A DNA stretch of 55,532 nucleotides, taken from the NCBI GenBank assembly GCA_004193545.1, contig RPGO01000017.1, positions 1 through 55,532 of the forward strand, read 5' to 3'. Both the position numbers and the translations under genes were made by a program. Origin of the DNA: Candidatus Argoarchaeum ethanivorans. Its GTDB lineage: Archaea; Halobacteriota; Methanosarcinia; Methanosarcinales; EX4572-44. Shown here piece by piece: positions 35,504 through 44,402 of this stretch. Below the pieces are notes generated by a model. That model ran no database searches. It was not told where the DNA came from and worked only from the letters and a program-made list of their open reading frames with translations. Every line of letters starts with the position of its first letter. The stretch's first letter is position 1.

Positions 35504-35805
35504 TACATCCTTTGACGAAACCTTTACTTCTTCACAGGCGATAATAGATTTTAAGGATGCTGCGGATCTTCATTAGATATAATAGAGCTTTGCGATGAAG
35601 GTTAATTCCGTATTTTAAAAATGGTGGAGAGCGAATTTATAGCGAAATGCTTAAGAATGAAGTTTTTATGACGTTCGAAATCTCCTTTACCGATTTAACC
35701 CTCAATGGTCGTCATGGCGGGATGGGATCACCAATATTCTGGCTGGTGAAGATGACCATTTTGATCGGTGGAATCGGATTCAAACGCTATGGTAGAATAT
35801 TGAAT
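35504..35805 (+). pseudogene. Decayed inverted copy of the PIN gene
   Basis: Read on the plus strand it matches the minus-strand PIN gene (33790-34111): CTTTGACGAAACCTTTAC, AAGGATGCTGCGGA, CTTAAGAATGAAGTTT, TCTCCTTTACCGATTTAACC and GAAGATGACCATTTTGAT recur in order. Many one- and two-base indels and a ~30-bp loss break the frame. The antitoxin and the PIN N-terminus are absent; the match begins near 35504. Confidence 0.8.
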
Positions 35806-35814
35806 TGAATGACC

Positions 35815-36155
35815 AAGGAAACTGCCTATCAGTATGTAGAGCGAAACTCGGTAGAGTAGATGGGGGATAATACTGATGGACGTGGTAATAGGACCTCGCT
35901 TACGTTGAGCTTAAACGCGAGTGCGTTTAGTAGGAATAGACAAATGCCGGTATTATACCGGCAGCGCTGAAGGATAGCGAAGAGTACAGGAAGGGAAGTA
36001 GCCGGAAAGAGTAATGTTGATGAGATCGGAAGGGAGAACGGGAAAGAGTTAAATAATGGAAAGTCCTGGCAGCTGATATTCAAAGCCTCGCAACCGGAAA
36101 AAGCCTTTCAGATCCCATCGAGGAACTGGCGAGCAGGGTCTGGCGGAACTGGCCA
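35815..36155 (+). pseudogene. Decayed inverted copy of the thermonuclease gene
   Basis: It matches the gene at 33412-33774 on the opposite strand: CTATCAGTATGTAGAGCGAA, GAAACTCGGTAGAGTAG, GAAGGATAGCGAAGAGTACA and GAGCAGGGTCTGGCGGAAC recur in the right order after the PIN copy. Indels break the frame throughout. The match ends near 36155 where the MNT copy begins. Confidence 0.8.
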
Positions 36156-36194
36156 GTAAATATGTTCTACTTCTGAAACTCATTTTTATCCAAA

Positions 36195-36690
36195 GCCATC
36201 ATCTTCCTGAACTCCTCTTCTTGTATAACACACAAGGGTTCTATTAAAACGGGTTAAACCAAGCAAACGCCGCTACTTTATGAAATTTGTTCTTGAAATC
36301 ACCTTATCATCACCAAATCAATGTCACTTCATTTAAATCCGGCCCGGACAAGCAGTTTCAAATATTGGGTCTTAATCAATTCGGTGCATTTCACCCTTGA
36401 GCTTCGCCAATTCCTACCGCATTATCACCTATTTCTTTATATGTTTCTTGCCTTAATATCAATCCTATAGTTTATGCATTCTTCTGCATCCCTCTTCCCA
36501 TAGGTATCAAACCTTGTAGTAACTCCCCGCAATAGGTATTATTAGTATGTGCAGGAATGTAAATTATCCAAAACCTTGGCTTCGCCTTTTTCAAGCTCTT
36601 AAATCGTGGATCTCCATGGTCCCCTTATCTCTTTTATCAACTAAATATCGAATGTAAGTTAACAAGATCTTCCGAAAACCTCCTTGCGGT
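36195..36690 (-). pseudogene. Decayed inverted copy of the HEPN-MNT pair
   Basis: On the minus strand it parallels 32770-33360: the segments TAGAACCCTTGTGT, GTTCAGGAAGATGATG, TTTGAAATGA-like and GCATAAACTATAGGATTG occur in the same order, ending near 36690 with the HEPN part (CTTAACTTACATTCGATATT). It has more lesions than the copy at 32.7 kb. Together with the PIN and nuclease copies it completes a mirror image of the 32.8-34.1 kb segment. Confidence 0.78.
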
Positions 36691-36830
36691 AAAGCACACC
36701 GACTCTTTGATGCTATTCTCAACTATTCAGATATTGATGCAAGCCTTATAGAGCTATTTGAAGTTTATCAAAGTCAAGCGCTTGATCCGAACGTAAATCG
36801 GAAGAGATTAATGGATGAGTGGAGAGCTTA
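36690..36830 (+). pseudogene. Gene remnant of unknown family
   Basis: An open frame without start reads GKAHRLFDAILNYSDIDASL then LIELFEVYQSQALDPNVNRK and stops after DEWRA at 36830. It looks like the true C-terminus of a helical protein cut off where the decayed HEPN copy begins. I do not recognise the family. Confidence 0.45.
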
Positions 36831-36854
36831 ACCGATCACGCATGTAAGCAACTC

Positions 36855-37058
36855 TCAGTTACGTAAGTAACCAAGAGACAAAAGCAAAGAAACCCTAACA
36901 GAACAGATAGCCATCAAATTAGAAACACAAAATTCACGGGGTAATTTGATAGCCTCCAACCAAACAATCAAAATACTGGAATCTTTAATAAAAGCGGCAA
37001 ACCTGTCTACCAGCTTATTATCTTCCTCGTTTGTTATGAAGGTTAAGTCAGTAGTCAT
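36855..37058 (-). pseudogene. Helicase-associated protein N-terminus, interrupted by a palindrome
   Basis: The first 30 residues (FITNEEDNKLVDRFAAFIKD) look like the opening of long PLD-nuclease/SNF2-helicase proteins, which usually read on into a VGYF motif. Here the frame runs into the palindromic element at 36910-36953 after KDSSIL and soon stops. The remaining gene is absent. It marks the insertion or deletion of a large defence-type gene. Confidence 0.5.
36910..36953. repeat. 44-bp palindromic element, copy 2
   Basis: Arm GCCATCAAATTA (36910-36921) pairs with TAATTTGATAGC (36942-36953); the 20-nt loop resembles that of copy 1 at 22589-22632 when inverted. It interrupts the helicase-like remnant, which suggests that the element, or a larger one built on it, inserted there. 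Confidence 0.65.
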
Positions 37059-37120
37059 AACGAACTAACAATTTTTAACTATTTTAGTTCAGGTTTGAAA
37101 TTGGTTTTCCATTTGTCAGA

Positions 37121-37300
37121 TTATTTCTTCCTATAAATATTCAATCCGATTTTGATGTTTTCCTTATCAGGAATTGATTGGTTACCTTCAGTTGATGCAA
37201 TTATGATCGTTTTGCCAGAAGATGATGGCCCAAACTCTTTAGACAGATCAACTTTAATAGTTAAAATGTCTCCTTCCTGTGTCATTTCAACATTCTTCAT
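37121..37300 (-). CDS. Conserved small beta-protein of archaea
   Basis: A 59-aa protein, too short for usual gene calls. It reads GDILTIKVDLSKEFGPSSSG, then KTIIIASTEGNQSIPDKENI and IGLNIYRKK, a compact pattern that I recall from many small archaeal hypotheticals with an EFGPSxSGKTI core. A GGAG ribosome site lies ~12 bp before the ATG. It is a single-domain, cytosolic protein of unknown role. The coding strand shows normal third-position bias and no lesions, in contrast to its decayed neighbours. Confidence 0.7.
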   Translation of the reverse strand: MKNVEMTQEGDILTIKVDLSKEFGPSSSGKTIIIASTEGNQSIPDKENIKIGLNIYRKK

Positions 37301-37360
37301 ATCGTATCATTTCTCCTTTTATTGTTTAATTCAATAGTTGTTTCGTTTCGTTTGTTAAGT

Positions 37361-37522
37361 CTAAAAACCGTTCCGTGAAACTTGCCCATATTGGGCACCT
37401 CTGACCAGACGGCGTTTATTTCCTGATTCATCAAAGAAAGTTTCACCGGATCTGATGCCAAACAAACCAGAGCTTCCTTCCCTAACAGGCGTTTTTAAGG
37501 TGTCTGGCGAACTGACCGCCAC
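37361..37522 (-). CDS. Possible small ORF
   Basis: A 53-aa frame from GTG at 37522, reading VSSPDTLKTPVREGSSGLFG, then IRSGETFFDESGNKRRLVRG and ending QVSRNGF. The sequence has ordered, Gly- and Arg-rich character unlike noise, but there is no clear ribosome site and I know no family. It precedes the small protein at 37121-37300 on the same strand. Confidence 0.3.
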   Translation of the reverse strand: MAVSSPDTLKTPVREGSSGLFGIRSGETFFDESGNKRRLVRGAQYGQVSRNGF

Positions 37523-37935
37523 CCGTTTCAGGTTAAAACTATTATTATAGTTTCTATAATACCTATTTGGTTACATCTGGTATAAAAACTTGTGCTGTTA
37601 ACTACCCCGGGAACCGCAGTTCCCATCATGTCTGTAAACGCATGCGAACAAAGGGGTCGATTCTTTTATACTTTCGTAAACATTTATGTACAACTGATCG
37701 AGTAAAAGATAGAATAATTCCAAACAATGTTTGGTAAATTTGGAACTCAACGGATGGTGTTTCGCATGAGCAAAACAAAAGTAAAACTTCGAAAGTATCT
37801 GAACGATGACGTATATCTCAGTAGGATTACCCAAACAGAAGGAGTAGCCTATAGCAATTTATTATATGACTTCTTGTCACATGTCTGCAGACTGGTCACA
37901 ATTCCACAGTGCTATGAAAGTTGACTTATAGCCGG
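37523..37935. other. 413-bp stretch without a supported gene
   Basis: The only open frame of note is 37766-37924 on the plus strand (53 codons from ATG, basic then hydrophobic), which has no recognisable motif. The 37540-37590 part is AT-rich with a TATAATAC-like run and could hold the promoter of the minus-strand small ORFs. Nothing else is seen. Confidence 0.35.
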
Positions 37936-38586
37936 CTACAATCCAGCTACTCTGTCAACCAGTTCTTTTGAGTTTTTCATCACCTGTTCAGCTTCACTTC
38001 GCGTTAACCCGGAACCAACTGCTATATCGATAGCTCTTTTTTCTGTCATCAGGTCGCATGGTGCATGAGTATCGCTATTTACCACAAGCTTTGCACTGTA
38101 ATCTGCTGCTGTACGTGCAAGGTATCCATTGGTATAATTATGCCCGCAGCGGCTGGTAAGTTCAAGAAATATGTCATTATCTGCTGCAAGTTTAACATCT
38201 TCTGGTGTTATAAAACCAGGGTGTGCCAGGATGTCGATGTCTGACTTCAGTGCCTCGTGGTTTGTGCCTGCTGCTACTGGCTCTACAATTGTTTCACCAT
38301 GCACCACGATAATTTCTGCCCCCATTTTTCGTGCCTTTGCTGCCAGTTGCGATATCTGTGATGGCAGCACATGTGTTAGCTCCACCCCCACAAGTATTTG
38401 AAGATCATAGTGGCTCTGGAATGTTTTTATTTTCTGTATGCTTTTTATCAGGTATTCAATGTTTGTTGGATCTGCGTGATCTGTTATGGCAACTGCACTA
38501 TATCCCATCGCCTTTGTACGCTGCAAGAGTTCTGATGGTATGAGTTCACCATCACTGAATATTGTGTGGGTGTGGAGGTCTATCAC
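37936..38586 (-). CDS. PHP-domain metal-dependent hydrolase
   Basis: A 216-aa PHP-fold protein. Metal ligands stand in order: DLHTHTIFSDGE (motif I), AITDHADP (motif II), VVHGETI (motif III), LAHPGFI and NSDTHAP (motif IV). Such enzymes hydrolyse phosphate esters; archaeal versions are often called histidinol-phosphatase-like, but the true substrate is not shown by sequence. It lies 32 bp downstream of the DUF2124 gene on the same strand, so they are probably one operon. Confidence 0.85.
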   Translation of the reverse strand: MIDLHTHTIFSDGELIPSELLQRTKAMGYSAVAITDHADPTNIEYLIKSIQKIKTFQSHYDLQILVGVELTHVLPSQISQLAAKARKMGAEIIVVHGETIVEPVAAGTNHEALKSDIDILAHPGFITPEDVKLAADNDIFLELTSRCGHNYTNGYLARTAADYSAKLVVNSDTHAPCDLMTEKRAIDIAVGSGLTRSEAEQVMKNSKELVDRVAGL

Positions 38587-38618
38587 AGGTTATGCCCAAC
38601 ATTTGTTGTTGTGTGTTG

Positions 38619-39086
38619 TTATCGCTTCCAGAGTTCGTTATCAATAATGCTGTTTAACACATAATCAAAGTTAATGTGCTCGTACCAACCTGATCGCTCG
38701 AAGATGCCCATAAAACATGAGCCTATGATGAGCCCGTCACCGCCTGTTAGCTCTTCAATCAGTTTTTTCATATCAGCCACATCAACACCTATCTTTGGCA
38801 TCGCAAGTCCACCAAGCAGTACTATCGTATCGGCATGAGGATCTGTTTCTTCTCCTAATCGCATTCCATGTGTATCGGATATGATTTCTCTTGCATGCTC
38901 AGCGTCAAGACCAGCAATATATACCATCTCTTTTTTCGTACCTCTAATAACATACGCCATTAGCTCTGCAAAAGGGGTGCAGAAGCCGACTGAACCAATA
39001 AATGTGATCTTCTTTGAATCCCTTACAAGCTCGCGAAACGGGTTCAATATCCCGGAAAGTGCATCTTTTTTTGAAACAAACTTCAT
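38619..39086 (-). CDS. DUF2124 family protein
   Basis: A 155-aa cytosolic protein matching a small family found mainly in methanogens and relatives. Recognised parts: ITFIGSVGFCTPFAELMAYV, a SAM-like or nucleotide-like Gly loop with a Cys, LGGLAMPKIGVD, and the C-terminal GLIIGSCFMGIFERSGWYEH. The biochemical role is unknown. Restriction of the family to Mcr-type archaea supports the taxonomic reading of the window. Confidence 0.8.
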   Translation of the reverse strand: MKFVSKKDALSGILNPFRELVRDSKKITFIGSVGFCTPFAELMAYVIRGTKKEMVYIAGLDAEHAREIISDTHGMRLGEETDPHADTIVLLGGLAMPKIGVDVADMKKLIEELTGGDGLIIGSCFMGIFERSGWYEHINFDYVLNSIIDNELWKR

Positions 39087-39188
39087 TTAAATATTCTCCA
39101 GATATTATTAAAAAACAACATTCACATAGTTCATGTGATATATGAAGTTATCGAAGTTTCGTGACCGTTACATTACATGTTGGTGCTC

Positions 39189-40145
39189 TTAAGGCAATTG
39201 GATAAAATCAAACATCGAATCTGAATTAACTCCTATGGAATGCATTGTATTCTTATCTTTATTTGATCCCGAAGAATAGAAATGGAAATTTTTATAAAAC
39301 ATAATAGTCTTGAAAAAGTTTCCAGCGCCCGTTGAAAAACTCTTTGCGGCATCAATAATCGGTTGAAAAAGGGAAAAAATATGTTCTGCTTGATTGGATG
39401 TTTTTGGAATGTCGTAATCAAGATACCGGAACAAACATTCAATCTTACTAACTAATCTGTTCACAACATCTTGAGCCATCGGAGGCAACGTGTGTCTTTT
39501 TTCAACTAAAATCGCTAATCTCCGAATTGCTTCATCACTGGTTTCTGCATTGAAGACATCCAAAATCTCTTTTCTAACTTTAACAGCTTCACCTGAAAGT
39601 TTCATCAATTTTGTTTCACGAAATGCTTTTTTAATGTTCTTCTTGATATGGAATATGCAATACTGTCTGATAGCATCAGGATAAACTTCTGCAAGAATCA
39701 TTCTTCCGGTTACTCCATCCGGTGCAATACATCCAAAATGGAAGATTCCATTACCTACAGAAAGCCACCTCTCATCAATGATTATTATGCCTGAAAATGT
39801 TAAATCTCCAAGATCGAAAAAGGCATTAAGAGTTTGTTGTCCTGTTTTTTGCATTTGTCTCCACATTGTAACATGGCTGCAGTATTTGATTTTGCCTCTT
39901 CTCGATAATCTTCTATAACCTGAGCCGCGACTGCATCTCTGTTCCACCATTTCCTGATAATCTTTATCTCCAAATCGTTTATAGAAAGTAACACCAATGG
40001 GCAATACTGTGAATGTTTTTCCACATGTCTTCTTACACCTAAATCGAATCGCTCGAACACGTTCATCCTTAGCATACATGTGCCGGATGTTCCTTCTATA
40101 ACCACCCCAACCTATCAATTTTCTATAACCACCCCAACCTATCAA
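39189..40145 (-). pseudogene. DDE transposase, internally deleted
   Basis: The 318-aa frame resembles MULE/IS256-like transposases. A zinc-finger start (FCKRCGSYKL) lies upstream of the only start (TTG) and is out of reach of an ATG. The first Asp is in IIIDERWLS, and the CIFHIKKNIKKAF block follows VYPDAIRQY almost at once, so the segment that should carry the second Asp is missing. The Glu region (TSNQAEHIFSLFQ) is kept. A tandem 27-bp duplication sits at the N-terminus. Probably inactive; family naming is tentative. Confidence 0.65.
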
Positions 40146-40148
40146 TTT
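40095..40148. repeat. Tandem 27-bp direct repeat
   Basis: Two perfect back-to-back copies (40095-40121 and 40122-40148) begin TCTATAACCACCCCAACC. They repeat LIGWGGYRK/R in the transposase N-terminus. In the zinc-finger context only one copy is expected, so this is a recent slip duplication. Confidence 0.85.
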
Positions 40149-40424
40149 GTAGCTCCCACATCGTTTACAAAATTCACTTTTTGAGGACTTATTTTTGTAT
40201 TTAAAATTTCTTATCGTTGTTTCTAAAGATTTAATTGAATTTTAATCTTCAAAATCGCTTAATTGTAGCTGTAGATTATTTTTTTCGCATAATAGATCCC
40301 AAAACATGGTATCACACTTAGACACCGATTAACTTATTAAAATTCACCAACACAAATTGAAACGGTCACGTTTTTACCCAAACGTTATATGCTATGGAGA
40401 TAAGAAAAGAACATGTGAAACACA

Positions 40425-40712
40425 ATGGAACTTGAAGTAATACAAGATCATACAAATTCTTTGCTTGATCGAAGAGAGCTAGTAATCAAAGTATCCAGTA
40501 TATCTACCACCCCAACCCGCAAAATGATGAAAGAAAAGATAGCATCAAAGTATGGCGCAGCCCTTGATACAGTGGTTGTAGAAAAGATTAAAACAGAATT
40601 TGGAAAACAGGAAATAATTGTGAGTGCTCGTATATATACTGGTGCAGCAGAAGCCATGAAAGTTGAGAATGCTTATATGCTTAACCGAGATTCAAAGAAA
40701 AAAGAAGGATAA
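40425..40712 (+). CDS. rps24e: Small-subunit ribosomal protein eS24
   Basis: A 95-aa ribosomal protein of the archaeal/eukaryotic 30S/40S subunit. Family signature: ELEVIQDHTNSLLDRRELV, then TPTRKMMKEKIASKYGA and the closing YTGAAEAMKVENAYML. A TATA-like TTATATGC lies ~30 bp upstream of the ATG. It is followed 11 bp later by rps27ae, the standard archaeal order. Confidence 0.95.
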   Translation: MELEVIQDHTNSLLDRRELVIKVSSISTTPTRKMMKEKIASKYGAALDTVVVEKIKTEFGKQEIIVSARIYTGAAEAMKVENAYMLNRDSKKKEG

Positions 40713-40723
40713 AAAGAGTGATT

Positions 40724-40876
40724 ATGATGCAGCCAAAAAACTACTATAAAATAGAGGGGGATACGCTAAAAAGACTAAAAGTCACCTGCGCGAAATGTGG
40801 AGAAGGTGTGTTTCTTGCAGAGCACGAAGACAGGCGTTCATGTGGGAGATGTGGATACACGGAATATAAAAAATAA
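40724..40876 (+). CDS. rps27ae: Small-subunit ribosomal protein eS31 (S27ae)
   Basis: A 50-aa zinc-ribbon ribosomal protein, too short for usual gene calls. The four cysteines stand as CAKC and CGRC (TCAKCGEGVFLAEHEDRRSC, then GRCGY), the family's zinc site, after KNYYKIEGDTLKRLK. In eukaryotes it is made as a ubiquitin fusion; archaea have the free form as here. ATG at 40724 or 40727. Same operon as rps24e. Confidence 0.94.
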   Translation: MMQPKNYYKIEGDTLKRLKVTCAKCGEGVFLAEHEDRRSCGRCGYTEYKK

Positions 40877-41227
40877 AACACACTGACTTTAAGACAAAGA
40901 CACGGAATTTCATAGATTCAGACATAAATTTTTGTGAACTGTCAATTAGATTTTCTAGATAAAACACAGGAACTTTCAAGCTAAAAGAAGGGATATCATC
41001 TTTCAAAAAAAGTGAAATCTGTCAAACTTAGGCTCCAGATCCCAGTCTTTTTTGGTGCGGAAGCTATGCCACTCGTTCTCGAAGACAAAACCTAACTCCC
41101 TGTACCCATTCGTACCTAATGTGGTTTATGCCATAAAAGTCTCAAATTATATTTATGGAATAATATATCATTCTCTCATGAAATCTGTACAATCTTGTGG
41201 TTCAAGCTTGAAACAAATACTACTTAC
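40877..41227. other. 351-bp gap with a gene remnant
   Basis: The minus strand at ~41010-41115 holds an open piece reading GYRELGFVFENEWHSFRTKK then DWDLEPKFDRFHFF and a stop, which looks like the real C-terminus of a lost protein of unknown family. The part near 40880-41000 is AT-rich and featureless. Convergent transcription from rps27ae and whatever preceded the remnant meets here. Confidence 0.4.
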
Positions 41228-42244
41228 TTAAACAATTTCTTCTGTTCCCTCTTCATGCCATATCTCTTCTCCTTCCTGCGCTCTTGCTGCAATCAAACAT
41301 CCTTTTGCAACTGAATACATCGGCTCTTTTGCACGCTTTATATTAGATATGTCAATCTGGAGTTTCGCTTCTCTCAATTTCTGCTCGAACATCTCTGAAA
41401 ATCCAGCTGGCAGAGAACTTCCTCCCGCGAGTGCAACTGGAAACTCCACTTTTGGCGGTGTTATCTCTGCAAGCTTTCTGTTAATGTTTTTTATAATATA
41501 TGTCATCAAAGCGTCGTAATAAATGGAAAGTGCACCATCCGCGCTTCCATATTCGACTTCCAGCCCAATCTTAAATCCTCTCTCCTTCTCTGCACACACA
41601 TACTCCTTTGAGAGACCAGTCGTGATTGAAACCTGCTCGTCAATCCAGTCCCCACCTCTGCCTATACTAAATGACATCACTGGCGTGGCTAAGTATGCAA
41701 GCGTCACGTTCGTGAGTCCAGCGCCTATGCTTATCCCAAGTCCAGTAAAGTTATACTCAGAAAGTTCGGAATAAACCACGCCCAAACCTTCGTCAATCAC
41801 GTGTGTTTTGTAAGCCATTTTCCTTGCCAGCGCTTCCATCATCTTCTTGTGGTACAAAGCGTTCATATTTGTATCTATAGGGTCTGCCGGAGATGAAATA
41901 CACAGCACTTCATTTCGATAACGTGGCTCTCCCACGACTCGTTCCAATATCAGCTTGATCGTTGGTATTGCATCCTTTTCACTAGGACTTATTATACCGC
42001 TTTTCATTGGCCTTCTCGCAGTTTTCCCAAATATTGTTGCAAATTTGAATGCATCTTCTCCCAGTACGTAAACAACATTATCCCGTTCAACATAAAGGAC
42101 CTGTGCACTGTCCAGCATCGTCTTTGTAAGGTCACTTGATTCAAGTTCCAAAAACGCATTCCGTTCTTGTGTGAACACAATGTCTCCATCTTCCTTCTCT
42201 GAGCAGATAATGTTCATTGTTCCTATATCTATACCTTTTGCCAT
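41228..42244 (-). CDS. Actin/Hsp70-fold ATPase (FtsA/MreB-like)
   Basis: A 338-aa protein with the actin-fold nucleotide sites: phosphate 1 GIDIGTMNIIC, phosphate 2 GLGISIGAGLTNVTLAYLA, connect helix region near SYDALMTYIIKNI, and an adenosine-type LAGGSSLPAGF. It is shorter than FtsA and lacks an amphipathic tail, so if it works at the membrane it needs a partner. That partner may be the protein encoded 92 bp upstream on the same strand (42337-43149). Such pairs suggest a cell-shape or division role, which is inference. Not a chaperone by length. Confidence 0.75.
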   Translation of the reverse strand: MAKGIDIGTMNIICSEKEDGDIVFTQERNAFLELESSDLTKTMLDSAQVLYVERDNVVYVLGEDAFKFATIFGKTARRPMKSGIISPSEKDAIPTIKLILERVVGEPRYRNEVLCISSPADPIDTNMNALYHKKMMEALARKMAYKTHVIDEGLGVVYSELSEYNFTGLGISIGAGLTNVTLAYLATPVMSFSIGRGGDWIDEQVSITTGLSKEYVCAEKERGFKIGLEVEYGSADGALSIYYDALMTYIIKNINRKLAEITPPKVEFPVALAGGSSLPAGFSEMFEQKLREAKLQIDISNIKRAKEPMYSVAKGCLIAARAQEGEEIWHEEGTEEIV

Positions 42245-42336
42245 TTTTACATCACCTTATTTTTAACATTATTACATACAACATAGTACATAAATACAAT
42301 AATATTGATCAATTTATCCATCCCTCTTTACAGTAA

Positions 42337-43149
42337 TCAATGAATAAAACCTTTCCATCGTGCCACGACTTTATCCTTTATTTCTCTGGATTTACTTTTC
42401 TTAACAGAGCCTACTCTTAAAATATCCACGAGATTCTTTGATGCGCTTTCAATCTCTGCAGAACCCGACTTTATCCTCCCACCAGGATTTACTGTCTTCA
42501 CAAGGCTTGTCACTTCATCTAAGTTATCTTTGATCCTGGTGGTGGTTCCGCGCGTCTCACGAAAAATCCTTCCATATTTTACATCCTCTGCATAGGGCTC
42601 TTTGAATGTTAGTTCACTAGCAGAAAGCTCTATACTTTTCCTTGTTGCATCTTCTATGTCTCGCTCTATTTCTTCATCTGTATATATTCTCAGCCCCTCT
42701 TTTTTTACAGCAACCCCTGGCTCACCCTCAATCATCCAGAGAACCACATTTGCAAACGCATTTCCTACTAATACCAAAAGCCCAACAACGTATAGGGCAA
42801 GAACATAGTTTATAAGCGGATAGTACCATTTTTGTGGATAGTTGTATGTAAACACGAGAAGTGCAAACAATGATGCGAACGTACTTGCGCCAACGAGATA
42901 ATACCCATATCGCGTCTGCCTCATCATCATATTCATGCCTGTTAAAATCATCGTGGCTCCAACGCCTATGAAAATGGAGGAGAGAAAGATTTCTCCAGGC
43001 TCAGAGCCATAGTGTATTTTCTGCATCATGATAAATGCAACTCCCAGCGCCAACAGTGCAATACCTGATGCAAAAATCGCCGAGCCTGCGTAATAGATCA
43101 ATGCACCCCGCTTCAGTATTCTGTGTTGTGTGCCCACGTTACTGTCCAT
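42337..43149 (-). CDS. Multi-helix membrane protein with cytosolic tail
   Basis: A 270-aa protein with four N-terminal membrane helices (~18-40, 53-72, 80-100, 110-140) and a ~130-residue charged cytosolic tail (EEIERDIEDATRKSIELSA, then KDNLDEVTSLVKTV). No known catalytic motif. I recall similar proteins in methanogens but not their function. Its place upstream of the actin-like ATPase suggests that the tail anchors the filament-forming partner. Confidence 0.65.
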   Translation of the reverse strand: MDSNVGTQHRILKRGALIYYAGSAIFASGIALLALGVAFIMMQKIHYGSEPGEIFLSSIFIGVGATMILTGMNMMMRQTRYGYYLVGASTFASLFALLVFTYNYPQKWYYPLINYVLALYVVGLLVLVGNAFANVVLWMIEGEPGVAVKKEGLRIYTDEEIERDIEDATRKSIELSASELTFKEPYAEDVKYGRIFRETRGTTTRIKDNLDEVTSLVKTVNPGGRIKSGSAEIESASKNLVDILRVGSVKKSKSREIKDKVVARWKGFIH

Positions 43150-43370
43150 TAATATCTAAACATTCGTTTTTTACGTTATAAATCTTATGATGTGCCCGGC
43201 TGTGGTGTAATCCCAAATGTATTGACTTTATATATAACCCCCCCCAGCTTCACCAATAAACAAGCTCTCTAACGCCTATCCCCATACCTCCTGCCAGATG
43301 TATGAGGCAAAAAGCTAAATGGAAGGTTCGACACACTCTTTTTTGACTCCTATAGAACATAACTGGATTC

Positions 43371-43402
43371 AAATATTGTCTAAAAATTAAATTGTCAGGA
43401 CA
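43371..43402. mobile_element. IS630-like solo terminal repeat
   Basis: Read inward on the minus strand it is TGTCCTGACAATTTAATTTT followed by TAGACAATATTTGAA, matching the left end of the local IS630 (TGTCTCAGCAACTTAATTTT, TAGACAAAGTTTATAA) with a few changes. Only this end remains. Confidence 0.55.
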
Positions 43403-43411
43403 TTGGTAACT

Positions 43412-43432
43412 CTTGATTATGCAGTAATCAAG
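43412..43432. repeat. Mini-hairpin of the GNA-loop family
   Basis: Stem CTTGATTAT pairs with GTAATCAAG around loop GCA with one T-G pair. It is the same arm set as the hairpin at 25881-25901 and differs from CTCGATTAC at 44461 by paired changes on both arms. Confidence 0.75.
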
Positions 43433-43487
43433 GCGCGGAATAAATACGTAAGTTTTATTAGCTGACAACTATGTTTATTAGATTCAA

Positions 43488-44402
43488 ATGTCTCTATCTC
43501 GTGAAAAAATTTTAATTGAAGCACTTCCTTATATACGCAGGTTTCATGACACTGTGATGGTGCTGAAAGTTGGCGGCCATGCGATTGTTGATACCGCGGT
43601 TATGGAGCAGATAGTGCAGGATATTGTGCTTTTGTGTTTTGTTGGGATACATCCTGTGATTGTACACGGTGGCGGTCCTGAGATAACTGAAACAATGGTA
43701 AAGATGGGTAAGAAGAGTGAATTTTGTGCTGGGCTGCGGATAACTGATGATGACACACTTAAAATCGCGAGAATGGTACTTGTTGGAAATATTAATTCAA
43801 AAATCGTGTCTACTATAGGTAAGTACGGTGGCAGAGGTGTCGGCTTATCCGGAAGTGATGGAAAGTTAATACTTGCACGAAAGCTCAAGCCAAAGGTGGT
43901 GCAGGTAGAAGGTGTGGAACATCATATTGATCTTGGATGGGTTGGTGAGACAGAAATTATTAATCCTGAAATAATACAGATAACTACTAGTAAAGGGTAT
44001 ATACCTGTTATAGCGCCTATTGCAGTTGACGAAGGGGGCAATCACTTGAATATAAATGCTGATACTGTGGCTGGTGACATCGCTTGTGCTCTTGGTGCAA
44101 CAAAGCTTATCTTATTAACAGATGTACCTGGGATACTTAGAAATGCATTAGATAAGAATCATCGTATTTCGAGAGTTGCAACATCTGAGATAGAGGAGCT
44201 TATAAAGGATGGGATTATAACTGGGGGTATGCTTCCAAAGATACGTTCTGCTGCCATGGCTATTGAAACAGGTGTTGATGAAGTGCATATAATCGATGGC
44301 AGTAAGCCACATTCATTATTACTTGAACTGTTTACGGATGAAGGTATTGGAACGATGATTTACAAAGGTTATGAGAACCACACACTCCGTGTGCGGAAAT
44401 AA
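43488..44402 (+). CDS. argB: Acetylglutamate kinase
   Basis: A 304-aa amino-acid kinase that phosphorylates N-acetylglutamate in arginine synthesis. Signatures: MVLKVGGHAIVD, HGGGPEITETM, KSEFCAGLRITDDD, NINADTVAGDIACALGA and LLTDVPGILRN. The N-terminus EKILIEALPYIRRFHDTVM is typical. The last ~8 residues (ENHTLRVRK) are encoded by hairpin repeat sequence; the expected end is IGTMIYKGYE or so, and the original end sequence reappears in the spacer 135 bp downstream. Confidence 0.94.
   Translation: MSLSREKILIEALPYIRRFHDTVMVLKVGGHAIVDTAVMEQIVQDIVLLCFVGIHPVIVHGGGPEITETMVKMGKKSEFCAGLRITDDDTLKIARMVLVGNINSKIVSTIGKYGGRGVGLSGSDGKLILARKLKPKVVQVEGVEHHIDLGWVGETEIINPEIIQITTSKGYIPVIAPIAVDEGGNHLNINADTVAGDIACALGATKLILLTDVPGILRNALDKNHRISRVATSEIEELIKDGIITGGMLPKIRSAAMAIETGVDEVHIIDGSKPHSLLLELFTDEGIGTMIYKGYENHTLRVRK

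Larger units (their letters stand above)
43150..43487. other. 338-bp spacer before argB
   Basis: It holds a run of C (~43241-43248) next to a TATATATAA stretch (43231-43240), an IS630-like end (43371-43402), a GCA-loop hairpin (43412-43432) and the argB promoter region (AT-rich 43440-43485). No gene is supported. Confidence 0.55.

Noticed and set aside
37152-37337. 61-codon plus-strand ORF
   Set aside because: Antisense to the small conserved protein at 37121-37300, which has a ribosome site and a known sequence pattern.
40782-41006. 74-codon minus-strand ORF
   Set aside because: It overlaps rps27ae antisense and has no recognisable feature.
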